Source: Hydrogenophaga sp.
GTDB lineage: Bacteria; Pseudomonadota; Gammaproteobacteria; Burkholderiales; Burkholderiaceae_C
Reading direction: 5' to 3'
NCBI RefSeq assembly: GCF_014773545.1
Contig: NZ_SDDV01000012.1
Location: forward strand, 1-61,100
DNA: 61,100 nucleotides
The notes beneath the pieces were generated by a model. That model made no database searches and was not told the DNA's origin. It saw only the letters and a list, made by a program, of their open reading frames with translations. Below, piece after piece: positions 39,052-48,767 of the stretch (its first letter is position 1; every line of letters begins with the position of its first letter). The position numbers and the translations under genes were made by a program.

Positions 39052-39558
39052 TCAGACGGCGAGCGCTTTCTCGATCAGCACATCGTCATTCGGCACGTCG
39101 TCGTGCTGGCCTTTGCGCCCGGTAGCCACTGCTTCGATTTTCTTGACGATCTCGGCGCCGTCCACCACCTTGCCGAACACCGCGTAGCCCCAGCCCTGCG
39201 CACTGGGCGCGCTGTGGTTCAGAAAACCGTTGTTGGCGACGTTGATGAAGAATTGCGCGGTGGCCGAGTGCGGGTCGCCGGTGCGCGCCATGGCCACCGT
39301 GTAGCAGTCGTTCTTCAGTCCGTTATGGGCTTCGTTTTTGATCGGCGCGTCGGTCGCTTTTGACTTCATGCCGGGCTCGAAGCCGCCGCCTTGCACCATG
39401 AAACCGGGAATGACGCGGTGAAAAACGGTGTTGTCGTAATGCCCCTTGTTGACGTAGGCAAGAAAGTTGGCGCTCGAGAGCGGCGCTTTTTCAGCGTCGA
39501 GTTCGATCGTGATGACGCCGTAGTTGGCGATGTGCAGTTCGACTTTGGGGTGGTTCAT
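39052..39558 (-). CDS. ppiB: cytoplasmic cyclophilin-type peptidyl-prolyl isomerase
   Basis: This 168-residue cyclophilin catalyses cis-trans isomerisation of proline peptide bonds. The active-site Arg/Phe segment [17 protein letters not shown] and the [11 protein letters not shown] and [11 protein letters not shown] segments are intact. No signal peptide is present, so it is cytoplasmic. The ATG at 39558 was chosen over the TTG at 39564 that overlaps the upstream stop. The adjacent gene encodes a secreted cyclophilin, which suggests a tandem duplication. Confidence 0.94.
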   Translation of the reverse strand: MNHPKVELHIANYGVITIELDAEKAPLSSANFLAYVNKGHYDNTVFHRVIPGFMVQGGGFEPGMKSKATDAPIKNEAHNGLKNDCYTVAMARTGDPHSATAQFFINVANNGFLNHSAPSAQGWGYAVFGKVVDGAEIVKKIEAVATGRKGQHDDVPNDDVLIEKALAV

Positions 39559-39560
39559 GT

Positions 39561-40181
39561 TCAAGGTTCCAGCGTGGCTTTGAGGATGGTGACGGCGGTT
39601 CGGGGGACGTTCTGGTGGCCGCTTTGGTTGCCCACCGCGACACCGCGGATGCGATCGACCACCTCCATGCCGGCGACGACGCGGCCAAACACGGCGTAGC
39701 CGTGACCATCGGGCCGAGGCGCGTTCAGGTTGGGATTGTCGACCACGTTGATGAAAAACTGCGCCGTGGCCGAATGGGGGTTTTGCGTGCGCGCCATGGC
39801 CACCGTGCCGCGGTCGTTGCGCAAGCCATTCAGGGCTTCCAAGGGAATCGGTGCGCGGGTCGGCTTTTGCTGCATTTGGGCGTTGAAGCCGCCGCCCTGA
39901 ATCATGAAGTCGCTCATGACGCGGTGAAAAATCGTGCCGTCGTAGTGCCGCTCGCGCACGTACTGCAGGAAATTGGCCACCGTTTGCGGCGCGCGCACCG
40001 GGTCGAGTTCGAGCACGATGTCGCCCATCGAGGTGTTCAGGCGCACCTGAGGTGCTTGCGTGGCCTCCCGGCTCTGCGCCTGTGCGCCCAGGGGCAGCAG
40101 CGTAAGGCTCAGGACGGCAGCGCCCAGCAGGGCGCCGAATTGGCGCCGCAACGGGCGCGTCGAGGTGGTGCGTGTATGCAT
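39561..40181 (-). CDS. ppiA: periplasmic cyclophilin-type peptidyl-prolyl isomerase
   Basis: This 206-residue cyclophilin has a signal peptide (about 1-35, basic start then [21 protein letters not shown]). The domain carries [28 protein letters not shown] and [12 protein letters not shown]. It should act on proteins in the periplasm. The ATG at 40181 has AAGGAG seven bases upstream, while the frame runs further. It overlaps the L,D-transpeptidase stop by one base, so the four-gene string TPR-Ldt-ppiA-ppiB is a likely operon. Confidence 0.94.
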   Translation of the reverse strand: MHTRTTSTRPLRRQFGALLGAAVLSLTLLPLGAQAQSREATQAPQVRLNTSMGDIVLELDPVRAPQTVANFLQYVRERHYDGTIFHRVMSDFMIQGGGFNAQMQQKPTRAPIPLEALNGLRNDRGTVAMARTQNPHSATAQFFINVVDNPNLNAPRPDGHGYAVFGRVVAGMEVVDRIRGVAVGNQSGHQNVPRTAVTILKATLEP

Positions 40182-41713
40182 CAAATCACTCCTTCGTAGA
40201 AAATTTTCCATTCATCGCCTTCGCGCAGCCAATACTGGCGCAGCGTCACGCCACTGGTCTGGCCAGCAGGCACTTGGCCGAAGGTCACCACCATGCTGTC
40301 CTGGCGGTCACGCCAGTGCAGCAGCGAGAGGTCTTTGATGTCCCACTGCTGCGGGCCTTCGGCTTGCAGCTCGGCCACCAGGGCGGGCCACCACTGTTGC
40401 AAAGGACGCGCCGGGTTGCGCTGCCGGCTCTCGGGGGTGCTCAAAATCGTGCGCCCGAGATCGCGGCCGTGGTGCGAAAAGCGGCTGGAATAAAAGGCTT
40501 TGAGCTGCTCGAGATCAAGCGTGCTGCGCGCTTGTTGCCAAGCTTGCAGGGTGGCTTCAAACTGCGCGCGCTTGCCAAGCAGGGTTTGGGCCGGCACCCA
40601 GTGCAGTTCGGCCGCGATCACCACCGGCGTGGTGTGGATGCGCACCGTCGCCAGCACGCGCTCGAGATCGGGGTTGGACAGCACCACGCAGCCGTCCGAG
40701 GCTTGCGGTGCGCGTGCGAACTGATCGCTCGGCGTGCCGTGCAACCAGATGCCACTGCCGGTCTTGCCGCGCTTCAAGTCGAGCGGATTGGGGAAATTGA
40801 TCGGCAGCGCGCCGACGCCGAACAGATCGGGCAGGTCGTTCGGGTTGAGGTTGTTGGTGATGTGGTAGATGCCCAGCGGCGTGCGCTGATCGCCTTCGAC
40901 CGTTTTTTTGATGCCCGAGAGCCCCACCGAGATGTAAAAGTCGGCCAACAGACGCAGCGATGGCGCCCGCGCAGCGCCGCTGTTTGGCTGGCTGGCGCGC
41001 AGGTTTTCAAACAGATAAAGCCGCGAGCGCGAGGCGTCGATGGCAATGGCGTGGCGGTTTTGCGCCGACAACTGCAAAAACTGGGCCGGAATGCTGCCGG
41101 CGGGCGGACGTTCGGTCAGCGCCTGGATGCGCCGGCGCGACTCGTCGCGCAGCACCGCCAGTTGTTCACTGGCCGCTTGCGCCTTGGCGTCGGGCACGTC
41201 ACCCAGCAGCCGCACCGGCCGGCTCTGCATGCTCAGCAGGTCGCCCAGCACCAGTTGCGCCAGTTGAAAATTGGGGTGATCGCGCGTCAGCGCCTGCGCC
41301 TGTGCGAGCGCCTGCCGGTGCTGGCCCTGGCCTATCAGTTGGTAAATCTCGATCAAACGCGCTTCGGCCTGGCCCAGCAAGGGCGCCACCTGCTGCAAGG
41401 CGGCCTGGGTCAGCGGCCGGGCCTGCAAACCCGAGGTCGACGCGGGCCACAGCGGCTGCGCCGCCAAGTCCTGCGGTGCGTGCTGCAGCGCGGGCACGGC
41501 CGAGGCCTGGGCACTGGTCAGCGGTGACTGCGCCACCAGATGAAACTCACCCGATAAACGACTCACCCCCTGCGGGTAAAGCCACCACAACAGTCCAGCG
41601 GCCAGCAGCAGCGCGCCCAGTCCCGGCAGCACCCTGAGCCTGCGCCCGGCCTGGGGGTGAAAAAGGGTGTCTGGCGAACGGCCCGCCCGCCGGGAAAGCC
41701 ACCAAGCAGCCAT
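40181..41713 (-). CDS. L,D-transpeptidase with C-terminal NTF2-like (Cds6-type) domain
   Basis: The 510-residue protein has one N-terminal membrane helix (about 32-50) and a TPR-like helical region (about 105-170). The YkuD catalytic domain (about 215-375) follows, with WLHGTPSD and the nucleophile in SDGCVVLSN. The last 130 residues form an NTF2/SnoaL-like domain ([13 protein letters not shown] and [19 protein letters not shown]). Such enzymes form 3-3 peptidoglycan cross-links or attach proteins in the periplasm. Its ATG overlaps the stop of the upstream TPR gene by one base (TAATG). That neighbour has a similar C-terminal domain. Confidence 0.9.
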   Translation of the reverse strand: MAAWWLSRRAGRSPDTLFHPQAGRRLRVLPGLGALLLAAGLLWWLYPQGVSRLSGEFHLVAQSPLTSAQASAVPALQHAPQDLAAQPLWPASTSGLQARPLTQAALQQVAPLLGQAEARLIEIYQLIGQGQHRQALAQAQALTRDHPNFQLAQLVLGDLLSMQSRPVRLLGDVPDAKAQAASEQLAVLRDESRRRIQALTERPPAGSIPAQFLQLSAQNRHAIAIDASRSRLYLFENLRASQPNSGAARAPSLRLLADFYISVGLSGIKKTVEGDQRTPLGIYHITNNLNPNDLPDLFGVGALPINFPNPLDLKRGKTGSGIWLHGTPSDQFARAPQASDGCVVLSNPDLERVLATVRIHTTPVVIAAELHWVPAQTLLGKRAQFEATLQAWQQARSTLDLEQLKAFYSSRFSHHGRDLGRTILSTPESRQRNPARPLQQWWPALVAELQAEGPQQWDIKDLSLLHWRDRQDSMVVTFGQVPAGQTSGVTLRQYWLREGDEWKIFYEGVI

Positions 41714-42852
41714 TACGAACCCGTGGTTTCGCGCACGATCAGCCAGCGGCCGCCACTTTTCACCATCGCGAGCGTCTTGCGGCTGTTCAAATTGACGTTG
41801 TCAGACGAAAAAGACTGACGAAAACGCACCGTGGCGCGCTCGCCATCAACCCGGATCGACAGGTCGTGCACGCCGACGCTGATGCGCGCACGTGGCACGA
41901 TGCGCGCCGTGCGCTCTGCCTCCCAGGCCGAGCGCGAGAGTCCGCCTTCAGGCCGAAAGCCCGGGCCGTAGGCAGCCAGATAGCCTTTCATGTCGCGCGC
42001 CGACCAGGCGCGCGCCCAGGCACGCACCGCCGCTTCGACCTCGCGCTCGGCCGCAGCAGCCGGCGCCGGCGCAGCAGTGGCCGCAGTGGCCGCAGTGGCC
42101 GCAGTGGCCGCAGTGGCCGTGGCAGCAGCAGCAGCGGCTGGCCTGGCTGCCGGTGCCGGTGCCGGTGCCGGTGCCGGTGCCGGTGTGGCTGCGGCCAGCG
42201 CAGGGGCGGCGGCTGCCGGGCGCGCACCCGGGGCGGGCGCAGTGGCAGCTCGCGCCGCCGTGCCGCTGGGTCGAACGCCACTGGCCTCAGCGGCAAACAG
42301 GTTTCGGATCAGATTCAGCTTGGGCGGCAGCGCCGTGTTGCCGGCGTCGAGCTGCAAGGCCCGGCTGTAGGCCTGACTGGCCAGCTTGGCGTAGATGTCG
42401 CCCAGATTTTCGTGCGCGGTGGCGTAGCTCGGGTTGGTGCGAATGGCCATCTCGAGCGCGGCGCGTGCCTGGTCGAACTGACCCTGACTGGCAAACAGCA
42501 CGGCCAGGTTGTTGTACGGCTCGGGCAGTTCGGGAAACTCTTGTGTCAGTTGGCTGAAGGTGGCAATGGCATCGGCGCTGCGACCGCTTTCGGTTTGAAT
42601 GACGCCGCGCAAAAAGCGCAGTTGCGGGTCCCGCGGCTGGGTGCTGAGCAGTTGATCGACCCGGGTCAGGGCTTGGTTGAGCTGTCCGGCCTGGATCAGG
42701 CGGTTGATCTCGGCGTGCTCGTTGGCCTGTGCCAGCGCCCCCGACAGTCCAAAAGAAGCCAGCAGCGCCAGCGCTAGGCACAAGCGCCCGATCCGCGCGC
42801 CGAATCCGCCACGGCGCTGCAGGTCGAAACAGAGACGAATCGGATAGAGCAT
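41713..42852 (-). CDS. secreted TPR protein with C-terminal NTF2-like domain
   Basis: This 379-residue protein has a signal peptide (about 18-42, LCLALALLASFGLSGALAQA) and about four TPR-like helices (45-180, with LPEPYNNLAVLFASQGQFDQ and AHENLGDIYAKLA). A long Ala/Pro/Thr linker (about 190-265) follows. A C-terminal NTF2/SnoaL-like domain (about 270-379) begins VEAAVRAWARAWSARDMKGY and ends GGRWLIVRE. The linker DNA consists of short tandem repeats. It overlaps the L,D-transpeptidase gene, so the two are probably partners in cell-wall remodelling. Confidence 0.8.
   Translation of the reverse strand: MLYPIRLCFDLQRRGGFGARIGRLCLALALLASFGLSGALAQANEHAEINRLIQAGQLNQALTRVDQLLSTQPRDPQLRFLRGVIQTESGRSADAIATFSQLTQEFPELPEPYNNLAVLFASQGQFDQARAALEMAIRTNPSYATAHENLGDIYAKLASQAYSRALQLDAGNTALPPKLNLIRNLFAAEASGVRPSGTAARAATAPAPGARPAAAAPALAAATPAPAPAPAPAPAARPAAAAAATATAATAATAATAATAAPAPAAAAEREVEAAVRAWARAWSARDMKGYLAAYGPGFRPEGGLSRSAWEAERTARIVPRARISVGVHDLSIRVDGERATVRFRQSFSSDNVNLNSRKTLAMVKSGGRWLIVRETTGS
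42075..42184 (+). repeat. short tandem repeats in the TPR-protein linker
   Basis: Five perfect copies of the 9-mer CAGTGGCCG occupy 42075-42119, and six perfect copies of the hexamer GCCGGT occupy 42149-42184. They lie in frame inside the gene at 41713-42852 and encode the Ala-Thr-Ala and Ala-Pro runs of its linker. Copy number could change by slippage without shifting the frame, since both units are multiples of three. Confidence 0.9.
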
Positions 42853-43105
42853 GAAACCTCAAGAGGCAAAGGGGAACGAAAGCCGACTCTTGCCAAGATC
42901 GACGCAGCGCCGACGATTGACAAGTCCAACTGGCCGGCGCACCGACTGGCTGGCTATACTGGGGCATTGTATCTGAGGGGTTTTGGTTCAGCGACGCTCT
43001 GGCACCGGGTCTGCCTGGGCGGTGTGCGGTGTCTCAACCTGCCCTTCGGCGGCGTGTTGCTGACGATCCGACTCGGCCTCACCCCGCTCCACCCACCCGA
43101 TTTTC

Positions 43106-44491
43106 ATGACTCTGAGAATTTACAACACGCTGTCGCGGCGTCTGGACGTATTTCAGCCGCTGGAGCCGGGCCATGTGCGCCTGTACGTCTGTGGCATGAC
43201 GGTCTACGACCTGTGCCACCTCGGGCATGCGCGCTCCATGCTGGCCTTTGACGTGGTGCAGCGCTGGTTCAAAGCCAGCGGCTATCGGGTCAGCTACGTG
43301 CGCAACGTGACCGACATCGACGACAAAATCATTGCCCGCGCGCTGCAAAACGGTGAAACCATCACCGCCTTGACCGAGCGCATGATCGAAGCCCTGCACC
43401 AGGATGCCGACGCGCTGGGAATCGAGCGTCCCACGCACGAGCCGCGTGCGACCGCCTACGTGCCACAAATGCTGCAACTGATCGAGCGGCTGGAAGAAAA
43501 AGGGCTGGCCTACCGCACCCGTGACGGCGACGTCAACTACGCGGTGCGCAAATTCCCCGGCTACGGCAAGCTCTCGGGCAAGTCGCTCGACGAGCTGCGT
43601 GCGGGCGAGCGCGTCGCCGTGCAAGAGGGCAAGCACGACCCGCTAGACTTCGCGCTCTGGAAAGCGGCCAAGGCGGGAGAACCGGCCCAGGCCCAGTGGG
43701 ACAGCCGGTACGGCGCGGGACGACCGGGCTGGCACATCGAATGCTCTGCCATGGCGTGCCAGTTGCTGGGCCAGAGCTTTGATATCCACGGCGGCGGCGC
43801 TGATCTGCAGTTTCCGCACCATGAAAACGAAATCGCCCAGTCCGAGGGCGCCAGCGGCCAGCCGCTGGCCAGGTTCTGGATGCACAACGGTTTTGTGCGC
43901 GTGGACGACGAAAAAATGTCCAAAAGCCTGGGCAATTTCTTCACCATCCGCGAAGTGCTGCAAAAGGTCGACGCCCAATCGCTGCGCTTTTTCATGCTGC
44001 GCGCGCACTACCGCAGCGCGCTCACGTACAGTGACGCGCACCTGGACGACGCACGCGCCGCGCTCAAACGCTTGTACACCGCGCTCAGTCTGGTGCCGCC
44101 GGCGGCGCAGACGCTAGACTGGCAGCAACCCCATGCACAGCGCTTTCGTGCCGCCATGGACGATGACTTCGGCACCCCGCAAGCGCTGGCGGTGCTGTTC
44201 GATCTGGCCAGCGAGGTCAACCGCAGTCGCGATGCCCAGTTGGCCGGCCTGCTGCGCGCGCTCGGCGGCACGCTCGGTCTGCTGCAGGACGATCCACTCG
44301 CTCACCTGCAAGGCAGCGGCAGCACCGAGTCGGCGTTGAGCGCGTTGCAGATCGAGGCCCTGATTGCAGAGCGCGCGGCCGCCAAGCGGGCAAAAGACTT
44401 CGCCCGGGCCGACCGCCTGCGCCAGCAGTTGCAAGACCAGGGTGTACGGCTCAAAGACAGTGCCGACGGCACCCATTGGGAGCGGGGCTGA
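43106..44491 (+). CDS. cysS: cysteine--tRNA ligase
   Basis: This 461-residue class I synthetase charges tRNA-Cys. The signature HLGH sits in [13 protein letters not shown] and KMSKS in [11 protein letters not shown]. The zinc ligands are Cys30 in VCGMTVYD, the Cys in IECSAMA (about 212) and the histidines in [11 protein letters not shown]-terminal helical anticodon domain follows. The length is normal (about 460). The stop overlaps the next ATG by one base. The 253-bp gap upstream, divergent from the TPR gene, includes a TATACT hexamer at 42955-42960 but no matching -35. Confidence 0.97.
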   Translation: MTLRIYNTLSRRLDVFQPLEPGHVRLYVCGMTVYDLCHLGHARSMLAFDVVQRWFKASGYRVSYVRNVTDIDDKIIARALQNGETITALTERMIEALHQDADALGIERPTHEPRATAYVPQMLQLIERLEEKGLAYRTRDGDVNYAVRKFPGYGKLSGKSLDELRAGERVAVQEGKHDPLDFALWKAAKAGEPAQAQWDSRYGAGRPGWHIECSAMACQLLGQSFDIHGGGADLQFPHHENEIAQSEGASGQPLARFWMHNGFVRVDDEKMSKSLGNFFTIREVLQKVDAQSLRFFMLRAHYRSALTYSDAHLDDARAALKRLYTALSLVPPAAQTLDWQQPHAQRFRAAMDDDFGTPQALAVLFDLASEVNRSRDAQLAGLLRALGGTLGLLQDDPLAHLQGSGSTESALSALQIEALIAERAAAKRAKDFARADRLRQQLQDQGVRLKDSADGTHWERG

Positions 44492-45141
44492 TGGCGCAGA
44501 CGTTCTTACCTGAGGTCGGGCCCGATGCCCCGGTTTACTGGATCGATGGCTGCCGCCACCTGATGCAGCGCGACCGGGTCATGCAAAAGTTGATTCCGCA
44601 ACACAGCGGCGCCAGCCTGGTTTCGCGCGGCGACGCCTTTGCCACGCTGGCGCGCAGCATCGTCGGGCAGCAGATTTCGGTCAAAGCCGCCCAGTCGGTC
44701 TGGGACCGGTTTGCGCGGCTGCCGGACAAAATGGAACCGGCCCAGGTGCTCAAACTCAAGGTCGACGACATGCGCGCGGCCGGCCTGTCGGCGCGCAAGG
44801 TCGAGTACCTGGTCGATCTGGCCTTGCACTTCGTCAACCAGCAGGTACACCCGGCGGCCTGGGCCGACTGCGACGACGAAACCATCATCAAGGAACTGGT
44901 GGCGATTCGCGGCGTGGGGCGCTGGACCGCCGAGATGTTTCTGATTTTTTATCTGCTTCGACCCAACGTGCTGCCACTGGACGACGTCGGGCTGCAAAAA
45001 GGCATCAGCCGCTGTTATTTTTCCGGCGAGCCGGTCAGCCGCAGCGAAATCCGCGAGGTGGCGGGCTCGTGGATACCGTTTTGCAGTGTGGCCACTTGGT
45101 ATATTTGGCGCTCGCTCGATCCGCTGCCGGTGAGTTATTGA
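44491..45141 (+). CDS. AlkA-type DNA-3-methyladenine glycosylase
   Basis: This 216-residue HhH-GPD glycosylase removes alkylated bases. The helix-hairpin-helix lies at about 145-165 (ELVAIRGVGRWTAEMFLIF), and the catalytic Asp is in LPLDDVGLQKG (about 173). DAFATLARSIVGQQISVKAA is the usual start of the core. It lacks the AlkA N-terminal extra domain and ends WIPFCSVATWYIWRSLDP. The ATG overlaps the cysS stop by one base, so it should be co-translated. The position between cysS and accA is conserved in this bacterial group. The end of a palindromic repeat covers its stop codon. Confidence 0.88.
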   Translation: MAQTFLPEVGPDAPVYWIDGCRHLMQRDRVMQKLIPQHSGASLVSRGDAFATLARSIVGQQISVKAAQSVWDRFARLPDKMEPAQVLKLKVDDMRAAGLSARKVEYLVDLALHFVNQQVHPAAWADCDDETIIKELVAIRGVGRWTAEMFLIFYLLRPNVLPLDDVGLQKGISRCYFSGEPVSRSEIREVAGSWIPFCSVATWYIWRSLDPLPVSY

Positions 45142-45293
45142 TCCGGCCCGATGAAATATGAACCGTTCGCCCTGAGCCTGTCCTTCGACCCTTCGACAGG
45201 CTCAGGACAGGCCAGGCTCAGGATGATCGGGATTCAAGGGTTTCGACAGGCTCAACCCGAACGGAAATTGAGACTTCACAGGGCCGGATCAAT
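45137..45293. repeat. 157-bp composite palindromic repeat
   Basis: A perfect 13-bp inverted repeat (ATTGATCCGGCCC at 45137-45149 and GGGCCGGATCAAT at 45281-45293) bounds an inner, imperfect one. The inner arms read CCGTTCGCCCTGAGCCTGTC on the left and GACAGGCTCAACCCGAACGG on the right. The centre has two more CAGGCTCAGGA-type units. The CGTTCGCCCTGAGCCTGTC type of sequence is a known dispersed intergenic repeat in many Proteobacteria. The unit sits between the glycosylase and accA; its first bases contain the glycosylase stop. Confidence 0.8.
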
Positions 45294-45346
45294 ATTGAAA
45301 CCGGCACCAGCCCGCGGGCGTCGTCACCAGACCAAAGGAACCCAGC

Positions 45347-46336
45347 TTGGGCAGGAAAAATTTTCTCGATTTCGAGCAATCGATTGCCGAACTCGAAACC
45401 AAAATCGAAGAGCTGCGCTACGTGCAGACCGAGTCGGCGGTGGACATCTCGGCCGAGATCGAACAACTGGCGGGCAAGAGCCTGCAACTGACCAAAGACA
45501 TCTACAGCAAGCTCACGCCCTGGCAAATCACCAAGATCGCCCGCCACACCGACCGGCCCTACACGCTGGACTATGTGCGCGAGCTCTTCACCCACTTCGT
45601 CGAACTGCACGGCGACCGCCACTGCGCCGACGACCTGAGCATCGTCGGCGGTCTGGCGCGCTTGAACGGCCAGCCCTGCATGGTGCTGGGGCAGCAAAAA
45701 GGCCGCGACACCAAAGAGCGAGCGCTGCGCAATTTCGGCATGACCAAGCCCGAGGGCTACCGCAAGGCATTGCGGCTGATGAAGCTGGCAGAAAAATTCG
45801 GTCTGCCGGTGTTCACCTTCGTCGACACGCCCGGCGCCTACCCAGGCATAGACGCGGAAGAACGCGGCCAGTCCGAGGCCATCGGGCGCAACATCTTCGA
45901 GATGGCGCAGCTCGAAGTGCCCATCATCAGCACCATCATTGGCGAAGGCGGCTCCGGCGGCGCGCTGGCAATTGCCGTGGCCGACCAGGTGCTGATGCTG
46001 CAGTTCTCGGTCTATTCGGTCATCAGTCCGGAAGGCTGCGCCTCTATTTTGTGGAAAACCAGCGAACGCGCCAGCGACGCGGCCGACGCGCTGGGCATCA
46101 CTGCGCACCGCCTCAAGGCGCTGGGCCTGGTGGACAAGATCGTCAACGAACCGGTCGGCGGTGCGCACCGCGACCCGCGCCAAATGGCCGCACTCCTCAA
46201 GCGCGCCCTGAGCGATGCCTGGCGCCAGTTGGCCGACCTCAAGGTGGAGCAACTGCTCGAACGCCGCCACGCCCGTCTGAACAGCTACGGCAGCTATGTC
46301 GACACCCGGGCCGAGAGCAAGGTGCACAAGCGCTGA
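45347..46336 (+). CDS. accA: acetyl-CoA carboxylase carboxyltransferase subunit alpha
   Basis: AccA is the alpha subunit of the carboxyltransferase that transfers CO2 from carboxybiotin to acetyl-CoA for fatty acid synthesis. It pairs with AccD, which is elsewhere. The 329-residue protein has [37 protein letters not shown], the oxyanion-loop [15 protein letters not shown] and [13 protein letters not shown]. The start is TTG at 45347, since no ATG precedes the conserved [17 protein letters not shown] stands seven bases upstream. The TTG may lower its translation rate. Confidence 0.95.
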   Translation: MGRKNFLDFEQSIAELETKIEELRYVQTESAVDISAEIEQLAGKSLQLTKDIYSKLTPWQITKIARHTDRPYTLDYVRELFTHFVELHGDRHCADDLSIVGGLARLNGQPCMVLGQQKGRDTKERALRNFGMTKPEGYRKALRLMKLAEKFGLPVFTFVDTPGAYPGIDAEERGQSEAIGRNIFEMAQLEVPIISTIIGEGGSGGALAIAVADQVLMLQFSVYSVISPEGCASILWKTSERASDAADALGITAHRLKALGLVDKIVNEPVGGAHRDPRQMAALLKRALSDAWRQLADLKVEQLLERRHARLNSYGSYVDTRAESKVHKR

Positions 46337-46349
46337 GCGCAGCCCGACG

Positions 46350-47339
46350 GTGAACGCCACGCCAGCGCCCAACCCCTGCACGGCGGCGCTAGCCGCCTGG
46401 GGCGCGCGCTGCTTGCCGCAGCCGGTGCTGCGGCTGGCGCTGGCCTACAGCGGCGGACCCGACTCCACCGCCTTGCTGCTGGCGGCGCAGCAGGCCTGGC
46501 CGGGCCGGGTGCTGGCGCTGCACATCAACCACGGCTTGCAGGCCGCTGCGGCCGATTTCGAGGCGCACGCGCGCGCCTTTTGCGCCGCGCACGCGATTGA
46601 GCTGCAGGTGCGCCGGGTGCTGGCGCGCCCCGCGCGCGGCCAAAGCCCAGCCGACGCCGCCCGCCAGGCGCGCTACGCGGCCTTGGCCGACCTGGCCCAA
46701 CAAGCCGGCGCAGCTTGCGTGCTGCTGGGCCAACACGCCGACGACCAGGCCGAGACCCTGCTGCTGGCGCTGAGCCGCGGCGCCGGCCTGCCCGGACTGG
46801 CCGCCATGCCTGAGCGCTTCGAGCGCCACGGCATGGCATTTGGTCGCCCGCTGCTGGCGCTGCCGGCGGCGGTGCTGCGCCAGTGGCTGCTGACCAGCGG
46901 TCATGGCTTTGTCGACGACCCGAGCAACAGCTTGCAGCACTACACGCGCAACCGCATCCGCGCCGTGCTGATGCCGGCCTGGGAGACTTGTTTTCCCGGC
47001 TTCAGACCCCTGCTGGCACGCAGCGCACAGCATGCGGCGCAGGCGCAAACCCTGCTCGACGAGCTGGCCCAGATCGACCTGGCGCACACCGGCGTGCCGC
47101 CGCTCATTATGGCGCTGCAAGACTTGAGTAGCGAGCGCCAGGCCAACGCGCTGCGCCACTGGCTGCGCCGCAGTGCCGCTGCCGCGCCCAGCACCGCCCA
47201 GCTTCATGAGCTGCTCGGGCAGATCGCCGCCTGCCGCACGCGCGGCCACCGCATCCACCTGAGAGTGGCCAGCGGCTGGGTCAACCGGGTCGGCCCGCAA
47301 CTGATGTTTACCCGCACGGGCCAGACGGCGCAGATATAA
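46350..47339 (+). CDS. tilS: tRNA(Ile)-lysidine synthase
   Basis: TilS changes C34 of the CAU-anticodon tRNA-Ile to lysidine so that it reads AUA. The 329-residue protein has the PP-loop AYSGGPDSTALLL (about 33), HINHGLQ, GQHADDQAETLLLALSRG and TRNRIRAVLMP. It is shorter than E. coli TilS (432) because the C-terminal domains are reduced, which is common. The start is taken as GTG 46350, 13 bases after accA, because no ATG lies close to the conserved N terminus. TATAAT overlaps its stop. Confidence 0.93.
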   Translation: MNATPAPNPCTAALAAWGARCLPQPVLRLALAYSGGPDSTALLLAAQQAWPGRVLALHINHGLQAAAADFEAHARAFCAAHAIELQVRRVLARPARGQSPADAARQARYAALADLAQQAGAACVLLGQHADDQAETLLLALSRGAGLPGLAAMPERFERHGMAFGRPLLALPAAVLRQWLLTSGHGFVDDPSNSLQHYTRNRIRAVLMPAWETCFPGFRPLLARSAQHAAQAQTLLDELAQIDLAHTGVPPLIMALQDLSSERQANALRHWLRRSAAAAPSTAQLHELLGQIAACRTRGHRIHLRVASGWVNRVGPQLMFTRTGQTAQI

Positions 47340-47340
47340 T
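47335..47340 (+). promoter_or_regulatory. candidate -10 element for lysC (TATAAT)
   Basis: A perfect TATAAT overlaps the tilS stop codon, about 107 bp before the lysC ATG. It is rare in this GC-rich sequence. No good -35 is present at 16-18 bp spacing, so an activator or extended elements would be needed. This is a hint, not proof, of a lysC promoter. Confidence 0.35.
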
Positions 47341-47446
47341 CCCAAGGTTTTGCCGTGTGTGCAACTGCTGCTGCGACAGCCCCGCTGCCAACGGGTCACG
47401 GCCGACGCAACCCATCCCCCACAACACCCCATTGAATCGTCACCCG

Positions 47447-48727
47447 ATGGCTTTGATCGTTCACAAATACGGCGGCACCTCCATGGGCTCGACCGAGCGC
47501 ATCCGCAACGTCGCCCGGCGCGTCGCCAAGTGGCACCGGGCCGGTCACCAACTGGTGGTGGTGCCCAGCGCCATGAGCGGCGAGACCAACCGCCTGCTCG
47601 GCCTGGCCAAAGAACTGGCCCCGGCCCAGACCGACGACGCCTGCGAGCGCGAACTCGACATGCTGGCCGCCACCGGCGAACAGGTCTCGTCGGCCCTGCT
47701 GGCGATGGCGCTGCAGGCCGAAGGTCTGAGCGCCGTCAGCTACGCTGGCTGGCAAGTGCCGATCAAGACCAACAGCGCTTACACCAAGGCGCGCATCGAA
47801 TCGATCGACGACCAGCGCCTGCGCGCCGACCTGGCTGCCGGCAAGGTGGTGATCGTCACCGGCTTCCAGGGCGTAGACGGCAACGGCCACATCACCACGC
47901 TCGGGCGCGGTGGCAGTGACACCTCGGCGGTGGCGGTGGCGGCCGCTTTGAAAGCCAGCGAATGCCTGATCTACACCGACGTAGATGGCGTCTACACCAC
48001 CGACCCGCGCGTGGTTGCGCAGGCGCGCCGCCTAGAGCGCGTGAGTTTTGAAGAAATGCTCGAGATGGCCAGCATGGGCAGCAAGGTGCTGCAAATCCGC
48101 TCGGTCGAATTTGCCGGCAAATACCGCGTGCCGCTGCGCGTGCTCTCGAGCTTCACGCCCTGGGACATCGACCTGAACACCGAAGCCAGCTCCGGCACCC
48201 TGATCACTTTTGAGGAAAACGAAACCATGGAACAAGCCGTCGTCTCCGGCATTGCCTTCAACCGCGACGAAGCCAAAATTTCCGTGCTCGGCGTGCCCGA
48301 CCGGCCCGGCATTGCGTACCAGATTCTGGGCGCGGTGGCACAGGCCCATATCGAAGTCGACGTCATCATCCAAAACATCAGCAAAGAGGGCAAAACCGAC
48401 TTCAGCTTCACGGTGCACCGCAACGACTTTCAGAAAACCCTGCATCTGCTCAAAACCCAGGTGCTGCCCGCACTCGGTGCCGCCGACGTGGTGGGCGATG
48501 CGCGCATCTGCAAGGTCAGCATCGTTGGTATCGGCATGCGCAGCCACGTCGGCGTGGCCAGCCGCATGTTCAAGTGCCTGAGCGAAGAAGGCATCAACAT
48601 TCAAATGATCTCCACCTCCGAGATCAAGACCTCGGTGGTGATCGACGAAAAGTACATGGAGTTGGCGGTGCGCTCGCTGCACCGTGAATTCGACCTCGAT
48701 CAAACCGTTGACACGATTTCGGGCTGA
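47447..48727 (+). CDS. lysC: aspartate kinase (lysine-sensitive type)
   Basis: Aspartokinase phosphorylates aspartate as the first step to lysine, threonine and methionine. The 426-residue protein has KYGGTSMGS at the start, TGFQGVDGNGHITTLGRGGSD (about 145-165) and VDGVYTTDPR. A C-terminal regulatory half with two ACT domains begins at about 260, with EINIQMISTSEIKTSV-type motifs near 405. This layout matches the Bacillus/Corynebacterium class of feedback-regulated enzymes. An internal ATG at 48227 with its own ribosome binding site could give a separate beta subunit. tRNA-Ser lies 56 bp downstream. Confidence 0.96.
   Translation: MALIVHKYGGTSMGSTERIRNVARRVAKWHRAGHQLVVVPSAMSGETNRLLGLAKELAPAQTDDACERELDMLAATGEQVSSALLAMALQAEGLSAVSYAGWQVPIKTNSAYTKARIESIDDQRLRADLAAGKVVIVTGFQGVDGNGHITTLGRGGSDTSAVAVAAALKASECLIYTDVDGVYTTDPRVVAQARRLERVSFEEMLEMASMGSKVLQIRSVEFAGKYRVPLRVLSSFTPWDIDLNTEASSGTLITFEENETMEQAVVSGIAFNRDEAKISVLGVPDRPGIAYQILGAVAQAHIEVDVIIQNISKEGKTDFSFTVHRNDFQKTLHLLKTQVLPALGAADVVGDARICKVSIVGIGMRSHVGVASRMFKCLSEEGINIQMISTSEIKTSVVIDEKYMELAVRSLHREFDLDQTVDTISG
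48227..48727 (+). other. possible internal translation start for a lysC beta subunit (166 residues)
   Basis: In-frame ATG 48227 begins MEQAVVSGIAFNRDEAK. Ten bases upstream sits GAGGA (48212-48216), a good Shine-Dalgarno sequence. In Bacillus subtilis aspartokinase II and Corynebacterium glutamicum lysC, an internal start at the homologous place makes a beta subunit of about 160-170 residues containing the ACT domains. The matching position and SD suggest the same here, but use of the start is an inference. Confidence 0.45.
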
Positions 48728-48767
48728 AGCCAGCGCACCCAAACCAAGGTAGCACGGCCGATTCAGG

